Assembly: GCA_033030425.1 (NCBI GenBank)
Contig: JAUFSD010000007.1
Coordinates: 1,364,001 to 1,428,000, forward strand
Length of the DNA: 64,000 bases
Direction: 5' to 3'
From: Verpa conica
Taxonomy: Eukaryota > Ascomycota > Pezizomycetes > Pezizales > Morchellaceae
Below are positions 1 to 10,422 of this stretch, piece after piece (within the stretch, counting starts at the first letter, position 1; every line of letters starts with the position of its first letter). Position numbers and translations under genes: made by a program. Under the pieces are notes generated by a model. The model made no database searches. It was given only the letters and a program-made list of their open reading frames with translations, and was not told where the DNA came from.

Positions 1-612
1 TAGTATTACACAGCTACTACTGTCTCACTGCCATGTCAATTCTTAACCGACTCCCAACACCTTTCACACTCTCACAACGCGACTTTGGAAATATAATGAA
101 TCTTTTCCAGACGCTCTGTCTCTATTACACATTTTTATACAATATCCGTTAGGGATTTTCTGAATATTTTAACACCTTTGTGTGATCTAAAAGAAGTCTG
201 TTGTCACTTCCTAGTTGTAACTCGTACCTAGGTGACGTGACAGACTTTGGTTATTCTTAGCTATGAGTGCACATATATTCATTAATTATACTTCCCCCCA
301 GAGCCATGGTACCAGCTTTAGTAAAATACTACGAGTGATGATTGATGATTATGTTCACCAAACCTAATTAAGACGAAAAAATATTTTCAGAAATAACTCA
401 TTGGTTTCTTTATAGATATATATAGAGAAGAAATTATTTATATAGTATTCTCCGTGCCTAGGTTTAGCACAGTAATAATATTATCTTAAAATTTGAGCTA
501 TATAGGAACTCCCACTTTGCTATTATTTTTCACTTCACTCTCCTATTTCCCAATCATCGATCCGGCCACCTCTTATATATATATATATATTATAGGCCTA
601 GACTATGGGGCG
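1..612. other. AT-rich left-edge region without a recognisable gene
   Basis: AT-rich DNA with short TA-dinucleotide runs (near 580). I see no open reading frame with recognisable protein character and no RNA gene. Confidence 0.5.
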
Positions 613-993
613 TCAAATGTGTCAAAAATTAATTTTCCCACTGGTGGTAAAATCATGGGCAAACATGCTGGAATACAGTATAAAACCGGACTATCTGTCT
701 AGAATACTATGATGGTCCACAATTAAAAGATTAAGTAAGACATGAAAATTTACCAATTAAAATACATGAAGCACTACTTGAAGCTGGATCCTTGGCTATT
801 GCCTCTAAAGGGAAAGATAAGGTCTAGATCAGGATTAAAGGGATAGTTATGTGTGAGATATTTGTGTTAAACCAGTGGGCTATTGTGGACCACTATAGTA
901 TTCCAGACAGATGGTCCAGTTTTATACTGTACTCCAGTGTGTTTGTCCATTATTTTACCACCGGTGGGAAATTGAATTATAACACATTTGCTC
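613..993. mobile_element. Foldback/MITE element, family A copy 1
   Basis: Two arms of about 100 bp, roughly 613-722 and 888-993, are imperfect reverse complements around a spacer of about 165 bp. Shared features of both arms, read inwards, are the block CAAATGTGT, then CCCACYGGTGG, then a segment ending at TGGTCCACAAT. No coding capacity is visible. The terminal block resembles the ends of the element at 28908-29276, so the two look like diverged copies of one non-autonomous family. The transposase source is unknown. Confidence 0.7.
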
Positions 994-1030
994 TTCCATA
1001 ACGTATAACTTCCTCTCCCTAATAATAACA

Positions 1031-1739
1031 CTAATCACGGCTGATTCTATGAACTTCATTATCACTATTGCGGGGGTTATATCGACCTCTTAGTTTAGAC
1101 TCACTATTAGAAGCAGTGTCATCTTCATACAATCTATTTTCTTGGATTGTAGCCGCATCTCCCCTCGCTCGTCTTTGAGCTTCTCTTGCAATTCTCGCCT
1201 GCCTATGTTTCTCTCTTACAATTTCGTACCTTCTCGCCTCTCTCTTCAGTTTCCTTATCTTCTTTTCCCTTATCTCGCGTGGGTTGTGTTTATCCGAGTC
1301 CTCGGATGAGGAACTATCTGAGCTGTACAAACTATTCGTATCCGGGCCGTCACCATTGTCATTGTCATTGTTATTATCATTGTCACCACCATCGTCATCC
1401 TCTGGGAAACTTTTATTACGATCCATGAAGTCTATTACTACTGCGGCGGCAGCTGCCCCTCCAGTGAGAATCCCAGACGTTTTACCAATCGTTCCCAATG
1501 TTGCTGCTCCGTATCCGCCTATTGCTGCACCCTGGCAGAAGGCGAAAAGACTGCTAGCCCCTACTGAACTAATCCTCGATTGAATACTAGCAGCGACACT
1601 ACCTAATTCTCAGTTAGTATAAGTTTATTTGAAGGGAATAGAGGTCTATAGGACTTACCGGCGACTACTCCTCCAGCACTAAATCCTACCAACCCTAAAG
1701 CTGGCGCAACACAAAAAGGCGCAAGGGTTGTAGCTCCGC
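1031..1739 (-). CDS. Interferon-induced 6-16 (IFI6/ISG12) family protein, 5' end unresolved
   Basis: This looks like a fungal member of the Ifi-6-16/ISG12 family, small hydrophobic glycine/alanine-rich proteins that in animals sit in mitochondrial or other internal membranes. Two exons can be joined: about 1739-1659 and 1604-1031, across an intron with a GTAAGT donor (1658-1653) and a TTAG acceptor. The junction restores the family core GFSAGGVVAGSVAASIQS, followed by a second small-residue helix region (AAIGGYGAATLGTIGK). After the membrane core comes an unusual tail of about 110 residues: an Asp/Asn/Ser-rich acidic stretch, then a basic, helical Arg/Lys-rich segment, possibly coiled coil. 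Upstream (1742-1800) another frame encodes EQYTRENPRTY, which resembles the N-terminal part of fungal family members but is offset by one frame. The 5' end is therefore either spliced in a way I cannot resolve or frameshifted. Confidence 0.65.
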
Positions 1740-1928
1740 CTTATATGTACGGGGATTTTCACGAGTGTACTGTTCTATTTTGTCATATGCACCTCCTTTT
1801 TAAAGACAGCTTTAGTTAGTGATTTACTCGAAAATAGACGTGTAGCTCTCTCGACGGTAGTTGATGGCTAGAAGTAATAAAAGTTTCTATCATTAGAGAA
1901 CTTAAATACACTTACTGAAGTAGTCCAT

Positions 1929-2429
1929 GCCTATTTTATAAGGATTATGTTGGGACCAGAACAGGTGATGTGGTATTGAAGTTGAGGTCTGGAGAAGAAC
2001 TGACGGTAGCCCGGTAGGTAATTTATATTCCTAGCCGCGATTTCCTGCCAGAAATATGTTTAGGCAACCCATATATTTTCTAGTACCGAATCATAACCTT
2101 CTACAAGTCTTTACGCCACAGGCAGCAGCTAGGTAGTGCATCAATATGCCAGATTCTAACCGAAAAATTCACTATCTCCAGTCTCAGTTGTGGTAAATCC
2201 GGACTAGAGAGAGTAAGGCTTGGTTTGAAGGTTAGGGTTATAAATTAATTCGAGCCTCGAACGAATAATATTGAGGGCTTGACTTAAACGGGCCGGTACT
2301 ATGCCATTCACAGGGGATCCACCAACCCTATCCCACTCCTAAGATTCTACCGAGCCTTCCTCTCTCTAGTCTAGGTATAATATATCCGAGACCGTAGGTA
2401 GTAAGTTTTTCGAGTAGATACGGTACTAA
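1929..2429. other. Intergenic, no gene seen
   Basis: AT-rich sequence between the ISG12-like gene and the inverted-repeat element. No supported coding or RNA feature is seen. Confidence 0.4.
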
Positions 2430-3486
2430 ATTAATTAGTGTGGTCCACGAGGCCGCTCGAGGCGAGGTAGAGTACGGCGGGCGGCAGCAACCAGTCTGCC
2501 ATAATTGCGAAAGCGAAAGGCCAAACCTCCCCCACACCAAAAATCTCCTCAAAATTGATGAGCCAACAAATAGATTAGAATTATCTTAGGCTTCTAACAA
2601 GTAAATATACTACTAGAAAGCTATCAAGCTCACTAGTGAGAAGAAGGAGAGTATAAACAAGAGTTTTTACATATAAAAATTTGACCTGGGACCCAATTGG
2701 GACTCCGGGTTTTTTCTGGTTTAGAGATTTGTAAAAAGTTAACTTAGGAACTCCCCCCAAAAAAACAATTTTTGTTGTTCTTATTAGTAGTGCTTAATAA
2801 CAGTTATTGGAGTTCTCTAAGACTCCATATATAAGGCCCTGAGTATAAGGCTGTCTTTAGAGATATGTAGCAAAGTATAATTTAGTCTTCCAGAAAACTT
2901 GCTTCCAGGGCCCTTCTTTTTTTCCATTGATGATCTATAGCTATTTAGTAGTGTATTTACTTGTTAGAAGTCTAAGATAATTCTAATCTATTTGTTGGCT
3001 CATCAATTCTGGAAAGATTTTTGGTGTGGGGGAGGTTTGGCCTTTTGCTTTTGCAATTATGGCGGACTGGTTGCTGCCGTCCGCCGTATAGAGGTGGTCT
3101 CGAGGTGCCTCGGCTTTGTGGGCCTCTGGCTTTGGCTCGCCTTGGGAATTAGGAGTCTGGCCTCGAGGTACCTCGAGGAGCCTTGACGCACAGAACTATT
3201 TTTAGTAATAATTAAAAGCTATTAAATAATGGCTGACAGTGGCTGACCCATATGAGGTCGGGTTTACCCCCTCCTCCAGGCGTACGTAGTATTGAATTAT
3301 CATTCTATTGCTTGCACCTGTACGTTCACAAATAGTGTGACAGTTATAGTGGGAGTAGCCAACTTATACTCCTACTAGAACCGTGATATTTTTTTAAATT
3401 TATTATTACTTACCTCGAGGTACCTCGGCCTTGTCCCCCCCTCGAGGCCCCGGGATGCTCGGCCTCGTGGACCATACTATAATTAA
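2430..3486. mobile_element. Complex inverted-repeat element (non-autonomous DNA transposon remnant)
   Basis: The outermost 25 bp (2430-2454) and 3461-3486 are inverted copies sharing TGGTCCACGAGGCC, with AATTAAT just outside. Inside, about 150 bp at 2455-2605 is repeated in inverse orientation at 2940-3110; this includes the shared CAACCAGTCYGCCATAATTG segment. The right half also holds repeated palindromic CCTCGAGGTACCTCGAGG-like blocks (3165-3183 and 3414-3430) flanking about 230 bp of unrelated DNA, as if a second element had inserted into the right arm. The small open frames inside the arms are mirror images of one another and are not genes. Confidence 0.7.
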
Positions 3487-3741
3487 TATTCTCCTATAGC
3501 ACATTACTTTAGTCTCCAGAATACCTAAAACAGTAGGTATTACATGAGTTCACGATTCTTTTTCTTTGTGGAAGGGCCCCTCCACTGGCGCTTGTGCGAG
3601 TAGCCGTATGTTAGCTTATATTTATTTCCTAGACGTACAGTCACATATATGTAGATGATTTTATTTACATCAGCCATTATCAACTCTTCTACACTATTAA
3701 GGCGGATAAGAATACTATACTATTATATTCTTTAAGATCTA

Positions 3742-3915
3742 CAGCGTAGTCGCTCTATAAGAATATGAAAATAGAGCGGACCTGTATTCTTATAGAGCAG
3801 ATATTCTTATAGGGGGATACTAGTGCCTATAAAATAACCCATGTCCGGTCCTGAACACGTATTCTTATAAGGCGAATATTCTTATAGCCTGAATTCTTAT
3901 AGGGCGACTGCACTG
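3742..3915. mobile_element. TA-flanked MITE, family B copy 1 (CAGTG...CTATAAGAAT termini)
   Basis: A 174-bp element flanked on both sides by TA (3740-3741 and 3916-3917). Terminal inverted repeats read CAGCGTAGTCGCTCTATAAG on the left and CAGTGCAGTCGCCCTATAAG on the right, read inwards. The interior contains further copies of the sub-repeat ATTCTTATAG. CAGTG termini with TA target sites are typical of the pogo/Fot1 branch of Tc1-mariner elements (established knowledge); assigning this copy there is inference. Confidence 0.8.
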
Positions 3916-4301
3916 TATCCTCATTTCCAGTTGGTTTTCGTTTTCCGAGTTAGTAGCCTCCGAGTAAAATATGTAGCAGAAACGCCCTTACATTACCTCA
4001 TAACCCACAAAATTTAGCGATAGATATTGATTTTCTTTAAATTACTCTATGACTACATATATAGCAGCAGTATGTCTTGAACTCCACACGTTAGGAAGTT
4101 ATTTAAAAGTTCAATAAAACTAAACCAAAGACGGACAAGCTTGGCGGTGAATCATTCACCTCGCCCCCAAGCGTACCACTTAAACGCGTCTCCCTACGAC
4201 GCGCTCTCCTCCATTCTTATCCTCTCATCTCAGTCCCATCATTCTTCTACTCTAAACTCGAATAATTTTTTTCACCCTGTATATGCCTAATTATACCCAA
4301 T

Positions 4302-6649
4302 ATGGCTTCCACTGGCGTAAATCCCGAAGAGGGGCCAGCCCACACGTCGCTCCGTCATTCATTACTCGGCCCATCACTTCTCAAAGCTGGCCAAGACCGA
4401 GTGAATCAGCAGAAAGTAGGCGAAATCATCTACAACGCTTCGAAAGGATCGAAATTTTTTAAAAACGAAGAGAGGCGGGACCAACAAGTATGTCTATATT
4501 ATAAACGAAGTAGGAAGGAGCTACCTAGCGTTGCTTCTTTCTTTCTCTCTCTCTCTTTTTCCTGTCATGCGAAAAGAAAAAATACATAGACAGGATAATA
4601 GTAATATATTCCTAAAAATATACAGCTCACGAAGCGAATCGAAGTCATTCTGAAACGGAAAATGGAGCTTGAGGCTCTGGATCTATCAGTATATCAGAAG
4701 AAAGTTGACGAACAGGTGCGTAATGTCTCAAATGATTATGTCTCATAAAGGCAGCTAGGGGGAGGGTCTGATCGTTTTTACCATGTAGATTGCTGCTCTT
4801 GAAGCAAGTCGAGATTTATCCCAAACCATTATACATGTCGACTGCGATGCTTTTTACGCATCAGTCGAGGAACTGGACAGACCTGAACTTAAAAAAGTTC
4901 CAATGGCTGTTGGTGGTGGGGTCTTGACAACATGCAATTACAAAGCTCGAGAGTTTGGCGTCAGGAGTGGAATGGCTGGTTATATTGCCAAACGTATGCC
5001 CCCTGTAAGGTAGCTACACAAGTTATAACTAATGACTTTAGAACTCTGTCCGCAACTCGTTTTTCTTCCTTTGAATTTCGATAAATATATGAAGAAAGCA
5101 GAGGAGATACGAGAAGTTCTCGCTCGATATGACCCAAGATTTGAAGCAGGGAGCTGCGATGAAGCCTTTCTGAATATTACCAAGGTATGAGACAGTACCG
5201 CTCTCGTCAACTCTTAAACGGTAGAAACCTAACAACTGGATTGGCATTTAGTATCTGAAGGAGCACCCAGAAATGACTCCGGATCAGGCTACAGAGCAAA
5301 TACGAGCCGAAGTGTTTGAAAGGTCCAAACTCACAGTCTCCGCAGGAATTGCACCAAATGCAAGGGTATTTCCCCTAGTATCATTGCTTCAAGCTCAAAC
5401 CCTCTAAACCAAGTAAAACACAGCTAGCAAAGATTGCTTCTAACCAGAATAAACCAAATGGCCAATTCGTAAGCCCTCCATGATTCCCCAATCCTTTTCT
5501 CCGCACTCACACGCTCAGCGAATCCACAACACTCTCTCTGCAGTCCGAGCCTTCATGGCCCCCTTACCAGTTCGCAAAGTCAACGGCGTTGGACGCGTCT
5601 TTGAACGTGAACTGCAAGCCATCGGCATATCAACTTGGGGCGATGTCTACCCGCTCCGCCACCTCCTTCGCCCTCTCTTCAGTGATAAACTTGCATCCTT
5701 CCTCCTCAATTGTCATCTCGGCCTAGGCCGAACACGGATCCAACCCGTTGAAGAATATGAACGGAAGAGCATAGGCACTGAATCCACATTCAAAGATTTA
5801 CAAGGTAGTGAAGGTTTAAGGGAGAAGTTAAGGAGTACGGCTGTAGAATTAGAGAAGGAGTTAAAGAATGTGGGTCTGATGGGGCGTACAGTGAATCTGA
5901 AGGTTAAGTTACATAGCTATGAGGTGTATACAAGACAGAAAGCGTTGGGAAGGCCGATTTATATGGCGGAAGACCTCTACAGCACTGCGTTACCGCTACT
6001 ACAAGCACTAGAAGTGGAATTCAGGCCATTACGGCTGCGGCTGATGGGGCTGCGGATGACACAACTGGTTGATACAAAGAAGGATCTGAGGAAGGTGCCA
6101 GAGTTCTTTAGAAATTCAAATACAGGAAAACGAAAAAGGGAGTCGGAGGAAGGGGAGTGGGAGGTATGGCCTGAGGAGGAGTTTTCTCAGATGAAGGCTG
6201 CATCTGGGGAGAAGGAAGAGGACATATTATTACTGTCTCAGCACGAAGTGGTGGACGAAGAGGAAGGCGAAGATGAAACCGGGGACTCAAGAGATACCAC
6301 AACTACAGCTAAAAAGGCACCACAAGAACCACAAGAACCGCCAGAAGAAGAGAAATGGCCTTGTCCAATCTGTAACCGCTCTCTCCCAGCAAATGATGCA
6401 CTATTTAACGAACACGTCGACTTTTGTCTTTCGCGGGAGACGATAAAAGAAGCTGTGAAGGGGGCATCTCCTCATCCAGAAAAACATCAAGAGAAGAGAC
6501 TACAGTTACAACGCCTCCAAATCCAAGGGAGTGGTAAAGTAGGGAGGCTAAGTGATAAGAAGAGGAAAAATAATTCAGGGAGGGGGGAAGTCGCTTCTAC
6601 AAGTAATGAAGGGACGATGAGACAGTACGTTGTTAGAATGAGTGGGTGA
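4302..6649 (+). CDS. DNA polymerase kappa (Y-family translesion polymerase)
   Basis: Error-prone translesion DNA polymerase of the DinB/POLK branch, acting in the nucleus at stalled forks. Six or more exons can be followed. The N-terminal clasp region (from 4302, ATG) precedes the palm motif [19 protein letters not shown] (about 4840-4890) and the second catalytic block [11 protein letters not shown] (5153-5185), with the usual SMDE here as SCDE. Next come [15 protein letters not shown] (5424-5468), the helix-hairpin-helix [18 protein letters not shown] (from about 5575) and the little-finger domain. The acceptor at 5518 restores the expected spacing between NGQF and [12 protein letters not shown]. 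Near the C terminus a single C2HC UBZ-type zinc finger (CPIC...H...C, 6361-6430) should bind ubiquitin, as on modified PCNA. Budding yeast lacks this polymerase, whereas filamentous fungi keep it. Confidence 0.92.
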
Positions 6650-6984
6650 TATTGAATACGCTGAGTAGTTTGGGAATATCTTTCCGTATGCTTCATAATC
6701 TTTTTTTTATATCTATGTTTATATCCTGGGGTTAGCACATTAAAGTGCTGCCTAATTCTTCAAATCGCCTACAATTCCGCTATGGTTCTCATAAGTAAAG
6801 GGTAAATAAACAAAATTGACTACTACATACGCCTTTCTTATGCTATATTGCACGTATACAGCCTCGTCGCAAGAAAATGACTGATCAACACACACACACC
6901 ACCTACATTATCAAAACCGAGCAGAAAAACAAGCCACCATACGCCGGTAGATCTAATAGAAAAAGAAAACTCGAAGTCAAAAAA
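6650..6984. other. Convergent 3' intergenic region
   Basis: Tail-to-tail spacer between the polymerase kappa and PHAF1 stop codons. It presumably holds both 3' UTRs. Nothing else is recognised. Confidence 0.5.
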
Positions 6985-8475
6985 TCAAAACACAGTCAAC
7001 GACGATATCGCCCGGTTCTTCAGAACCTCAAAAATAAACCCTGGAAAGCCAAACAATTCGGTATTTCCAAACGTTGCCTCGGGCCCCGTTCCACCTACTA
7101 GTGAATTTGTCTTGTCCCCGTTATCGCCGTCTTCCCATCCCCCCAACAATTCACAACTACTACTCGGAGAACCACCCCCACGATCTAATACCATTGGCCC
7201 TCGCCCCACCCCACCCCTCCCAAACCTTTCTCGCAACTTCAGCAGCGCCTCGTCAAATGTCATCTCACTATGTAACTTCAACTCATTCATTTTTTCCGAG
7301 TCTGTTAGCTCGACTACCCACCTGCTGCGGCGGTACCGCTGAAACTCGAAAGACCCGGGAACATTGCCGTGAAGGATAACCTTGGTTGCAACCGGGTGTG
7401 ATGAGGAGCGGGATGAAGAGATGAAGATGTCAATGCCGTGATGGAAATAGTTGAAGAAGTAGTCACTATTACTCGTTGCGGAGACATCAGATACATCCTC
7501 TTCCTCGTCGGACTGAGCATCGTCAGGTTCAGTGTCATCGGTATCATCTTGTATCCCTCGACCGGACATTGAGCGTGTTCGATGGATGGACAGACGATGG
7601 TCATTCTTACGGTAAATAGCACTTGGGGGGCCTAATTCTGCAATAAGCTCTTGCGGTGTGGTCAAATGGAGAGTTATCCAGAGTGGCTGGTTATGTCGGC
7701 GAGTAAGCTCGATCTTATTTTCATCGTGGAGGCGAACAAGATCTATTTCATCATTGGCAGATGATAGTCGAGCACTTGCACTGTTTACCCCAGGGGACCT
7801 TGGAGCTGTTACTGCCTTTGTAAATAGGCCATCCCGGGCGTCTGACCATGAGAGACCATTGTAGATAGCCATGCTGCTGGCAGTATGTGCATTTGACCCC
7901 ATGAGTAAGGTCACAAAATCATCTGGCTTATTGATCTGCTTATCTATCGGAAACGAAAACGCAACGCCCGGGTATGATAGTACATATACTCCCTGGTCCT
8001 CCATATACTCGCCGGGATAGGTGGGTCCGAAAAGCTTATTGTAGATGTTGCGGAAGGTAGGGCCACCAGAACCGGTCCCTGCTTTGGCTAGCTCTCCACC
8101 ATTGTAGACCAACCGAGATTTTTGGAAGTCAAGCACCTCAATAAGGCGGAGACGCTGGTCCTGTCCATCGAAGCGGAGACGAAGACCATTATCGTCGAGT
8201 AGAAGAACAACGGGGGTGAATAGTGGGGCAGTAGAATCGTAGATGACTGAGATAGAGGGGAATACTCGGGAGTGGAGACGGAGGCGGGTGAGAACATCAT
8301 AGAGAGAGGAGCCGAGAGCTAGATACAGTTAGATAAGAGCCGGAGAGGGAGGGGGTATATGAGGGGAGGCGAGACGGGAACGGGGATGGGGGGGGTGGGG
8401 AAACAAATACATACTTAAGAAACCTAGAGCTTTGCTGGGATGGACCTGAGCAGTTCCACCGGCAGAAGTGGCCAT
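6985..8475 (-). CDS. PHAF1: PHAF1 (UPF0183/C16orf70) family phagophore-associated protein
   Basis: Orthologue of animal PHAF1, which with BCAS3 binds phosphoinositides on the forming autophagosome (known for the mammalian protein). Exon 1 runs from the ATG at 8475 to 8415; a 96-nt intron (8414-8319, GTATGT donor, CTAG acceptor) joins it to exon 2. The spliced protein is 464 residues. The junction reads GFLTLGSSLYDVLTRLRLHS, followed by SVIYDSTAPLFTPVVLLLDD, the family signature NGLRLRFDGQDQRLRLIEV and FRNIYNKLFGPTYPGEY. The middle carries an acidic insert (DDTDDTEPDDAQSDEEEDV, around 7560-7490) absent from animal homologues. The C-terminal part holds FNYFHHGIDIFIS, typical of the family. It diverges from the Rab5-type gene across about 920 bp. 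Confidence 0.92.
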
Positions 8476-9396
8476 GATGATTGAGGGTAGAACAAGGTGT
8501 TATATGAACGATAAAAAAGAGTGATGAGTAGAGGGAAGAGGAGGGGGAAGTGAAGACAACGTTATTGGAGTTGTTATAAGTATCAGGGAATAGGGTGCTA
8601 CCTAGTGGGTCATTCACTCAGCTTCATCTAGGTTAATAGAGCTATATATGTCTGTAGGCAGACGCTCTTGCTGGTTGGTTGACTGCTGCTGGCTGCTGGC
8701 TGCTGGCTGGATAGAGAGATGTCAGGGACCACTGCGATAAGCGAAGCTCCCCTGCCTAACTGTCCAGGCCGGATCAGGTGAATATATTGCCCTTTTCAGT
8801 GCAGTTTCTTCTAATACGGCAAGCCTCCCTCACTGGCTCCAGCCACTCATAGCAAGGCCAGCTCCCTTGCACTTTGCTGGCAAGTGACCATTTGCAGCAA
8901 TCATCTCGCCCTCTCTGTCCTTTCGCTCACTCACCCTCCACTCACTCTCTCACCCGCGTGTCTACACAAGTCCTCGTCACTCTTCACCTATACGAAACAA
9001 CTGAATAAACTCCCTCCATTTAATCAACAGCCACAAAGAAACAATCTCGCGTGACTGTAAAGAAATTCTGATAGAGAAAATTACCCTAAATTTTCATAGA
9101 AAGTCTTGATTGTATACAGAAAAGGACCAACCCCATACACGCAATCAAACCGTTACCAAGAAAGTCACTGCACCGCCACCGCTACGAGTTCCTTACGCCT
9201 TGTTCCAGTTCTCCCCCCCATCGCTCAACCATTGTCTACACTTAACCACTACACAACCCCCCCCCCCCCCACAACCGACAGCTTCAACGAACCGGTCAAA
9301 CACTCCTACTTTCTCTCACACTCATCTCGTTCACTCTTTCCCTACTTTTAGACTCTTTGCCCAGCTTCTATCCAACCTTTACATCCGAATCTCGCC
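8476..9396. promoter_or_regulatory. Shared divergent promoter region of PHAF1 and the Rab5-type gene
   Basis: This 921-bp region separates two start codons that point away from each other, so it must contain both promoters. It includes a short tandem GCTGGCTGCT-type repeat (8670-8710), pyrimidine-rich tracts typical of fungal core promoters (8900-9000 and 9300-9370) and a run of about 12 C residues near 9260 in the presumed Rab5 leader. No specific transcription-factor site is claimed. Confidence 0.6.
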
Positions 9397-10422
9397 ATGG
9401 CTCATCCCCGTGCATCCACTCAGTCCCAACGTTTTGCCCAGTTCAAGCTTGTCCTGCTCGGTATGCTACAACCTTCCTAAGTTTCTTAGTCTACCTTTCT
9501 GCTTCTGGAAGTTATCACTAACGTCTTGCTTCTTTCCCTCCGCATTTAGGCGAATCTGCTGTTGGAAAGGTGTGTCCTCTTGATTCTGCGGTGGTCTTGC
9601 CGGTTTCTTGCTTATCTAACCTTTAATTCCTACAGAGTTCGTTGGTACTCCGTTTCGTGAAGGTCAGTTCGGACCCACCCTATCTGATGTTGCTGGTTCG
9701 AGTAGCTTTTTTACTGAGAGGCTGTGCGCAATAGGACCAATTTGACGATTACCGGGAATCCACTATCGGTGCTGCCTTCCTGACACAAACCATCGCCCTT
9801 GATGAGACCACTACTATCAAGTTTGAAATTTGGTATCCCCACTATATTCCCTAGTTCTTCATAGCTTCTCGGTAAGTAGCTTGGGTCTAACGTATATATT
9901 CGAATCATAGGGATACCGCTGGCCAAGAACGTTACAAATCCCTAGCGCCAATGTACTACCGCAACGCCAACTGCGCCGTAGTAGTCTACGATATTACTCA
10001 AGCTGTCCGCCCCTGAGCCCTTTAAAGTACTGTTTTTAGCAAACTGAACTAACAAATATCTTTTCTAGTCTTCGCTAGATAAAGCCAAAGCCTGGGTTAA
10101 AGAGCTCCAGCGCCAAGCAAACGAGAACATCGTAATCGCCCTCGCCGGCAACAAACTCGATCTTGCATCCCCCACATCAAACCCCTCAAAACGAGCCGTC
10201 GACACCGCTGAAGCTGAAGCCTATGCGCGGGAAGCAGGACTCCTATTCTTTGAGACTTCAGCAAAAACTGCAGAGAATGTTAAGGAGCTCTTCACGGCTA
10301 TCGCAAAGAAACTACCACTTGATCAACAAGGCTCTAGAGGTGGCCGAGCTGGTGGTGCGGGTGGGCGGGGGGTCGATTTGAAGGGTGGAGCAGCGACGCA
10401 ACAACCGGGTTGTAACTGTTAA
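9397..10422 (+). CDS. Rab5-type small GTPase (Vps21/Ypt51 family)
   Basis: Small GTPase of early endosomes that drives endosome fusion and vacuolar sorting. Several short introns must be removed. Exon 1 ends at 9460 and exon 2 is only 20 nt (9550-9569); together they restore the P-loop GESAVGKSS. Next come the switch I region [17 protein letters not shown], whose IGAAF block marks the Rab5 subfamily, and switch [22 protein letters not shown]. The guanine-base motifs are GNKLD (10147-10161) and ETSAK (10252-10266). The C-terminal hypervariable tail is glycine-rich and ends PGCNC, a CXC-type signal for double geranylgeranylation. Its divergent neighbour PHAF1 also acts at PI3P-containing membranes. 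Confidence 0.95.

Noticed and set aside
2328..3186. Two small open frames in the inverted-repeat element
   Set aside because: They are mirror copies produced by the inverted arms, not independent genes.
3740..3920. ATTCTTATAG repeats considered as a CRISPR-like or telomere-like array
   Set aside because: The copies are irregular and in both orientations within a TA-flanked element, and the host is a eukaryote.
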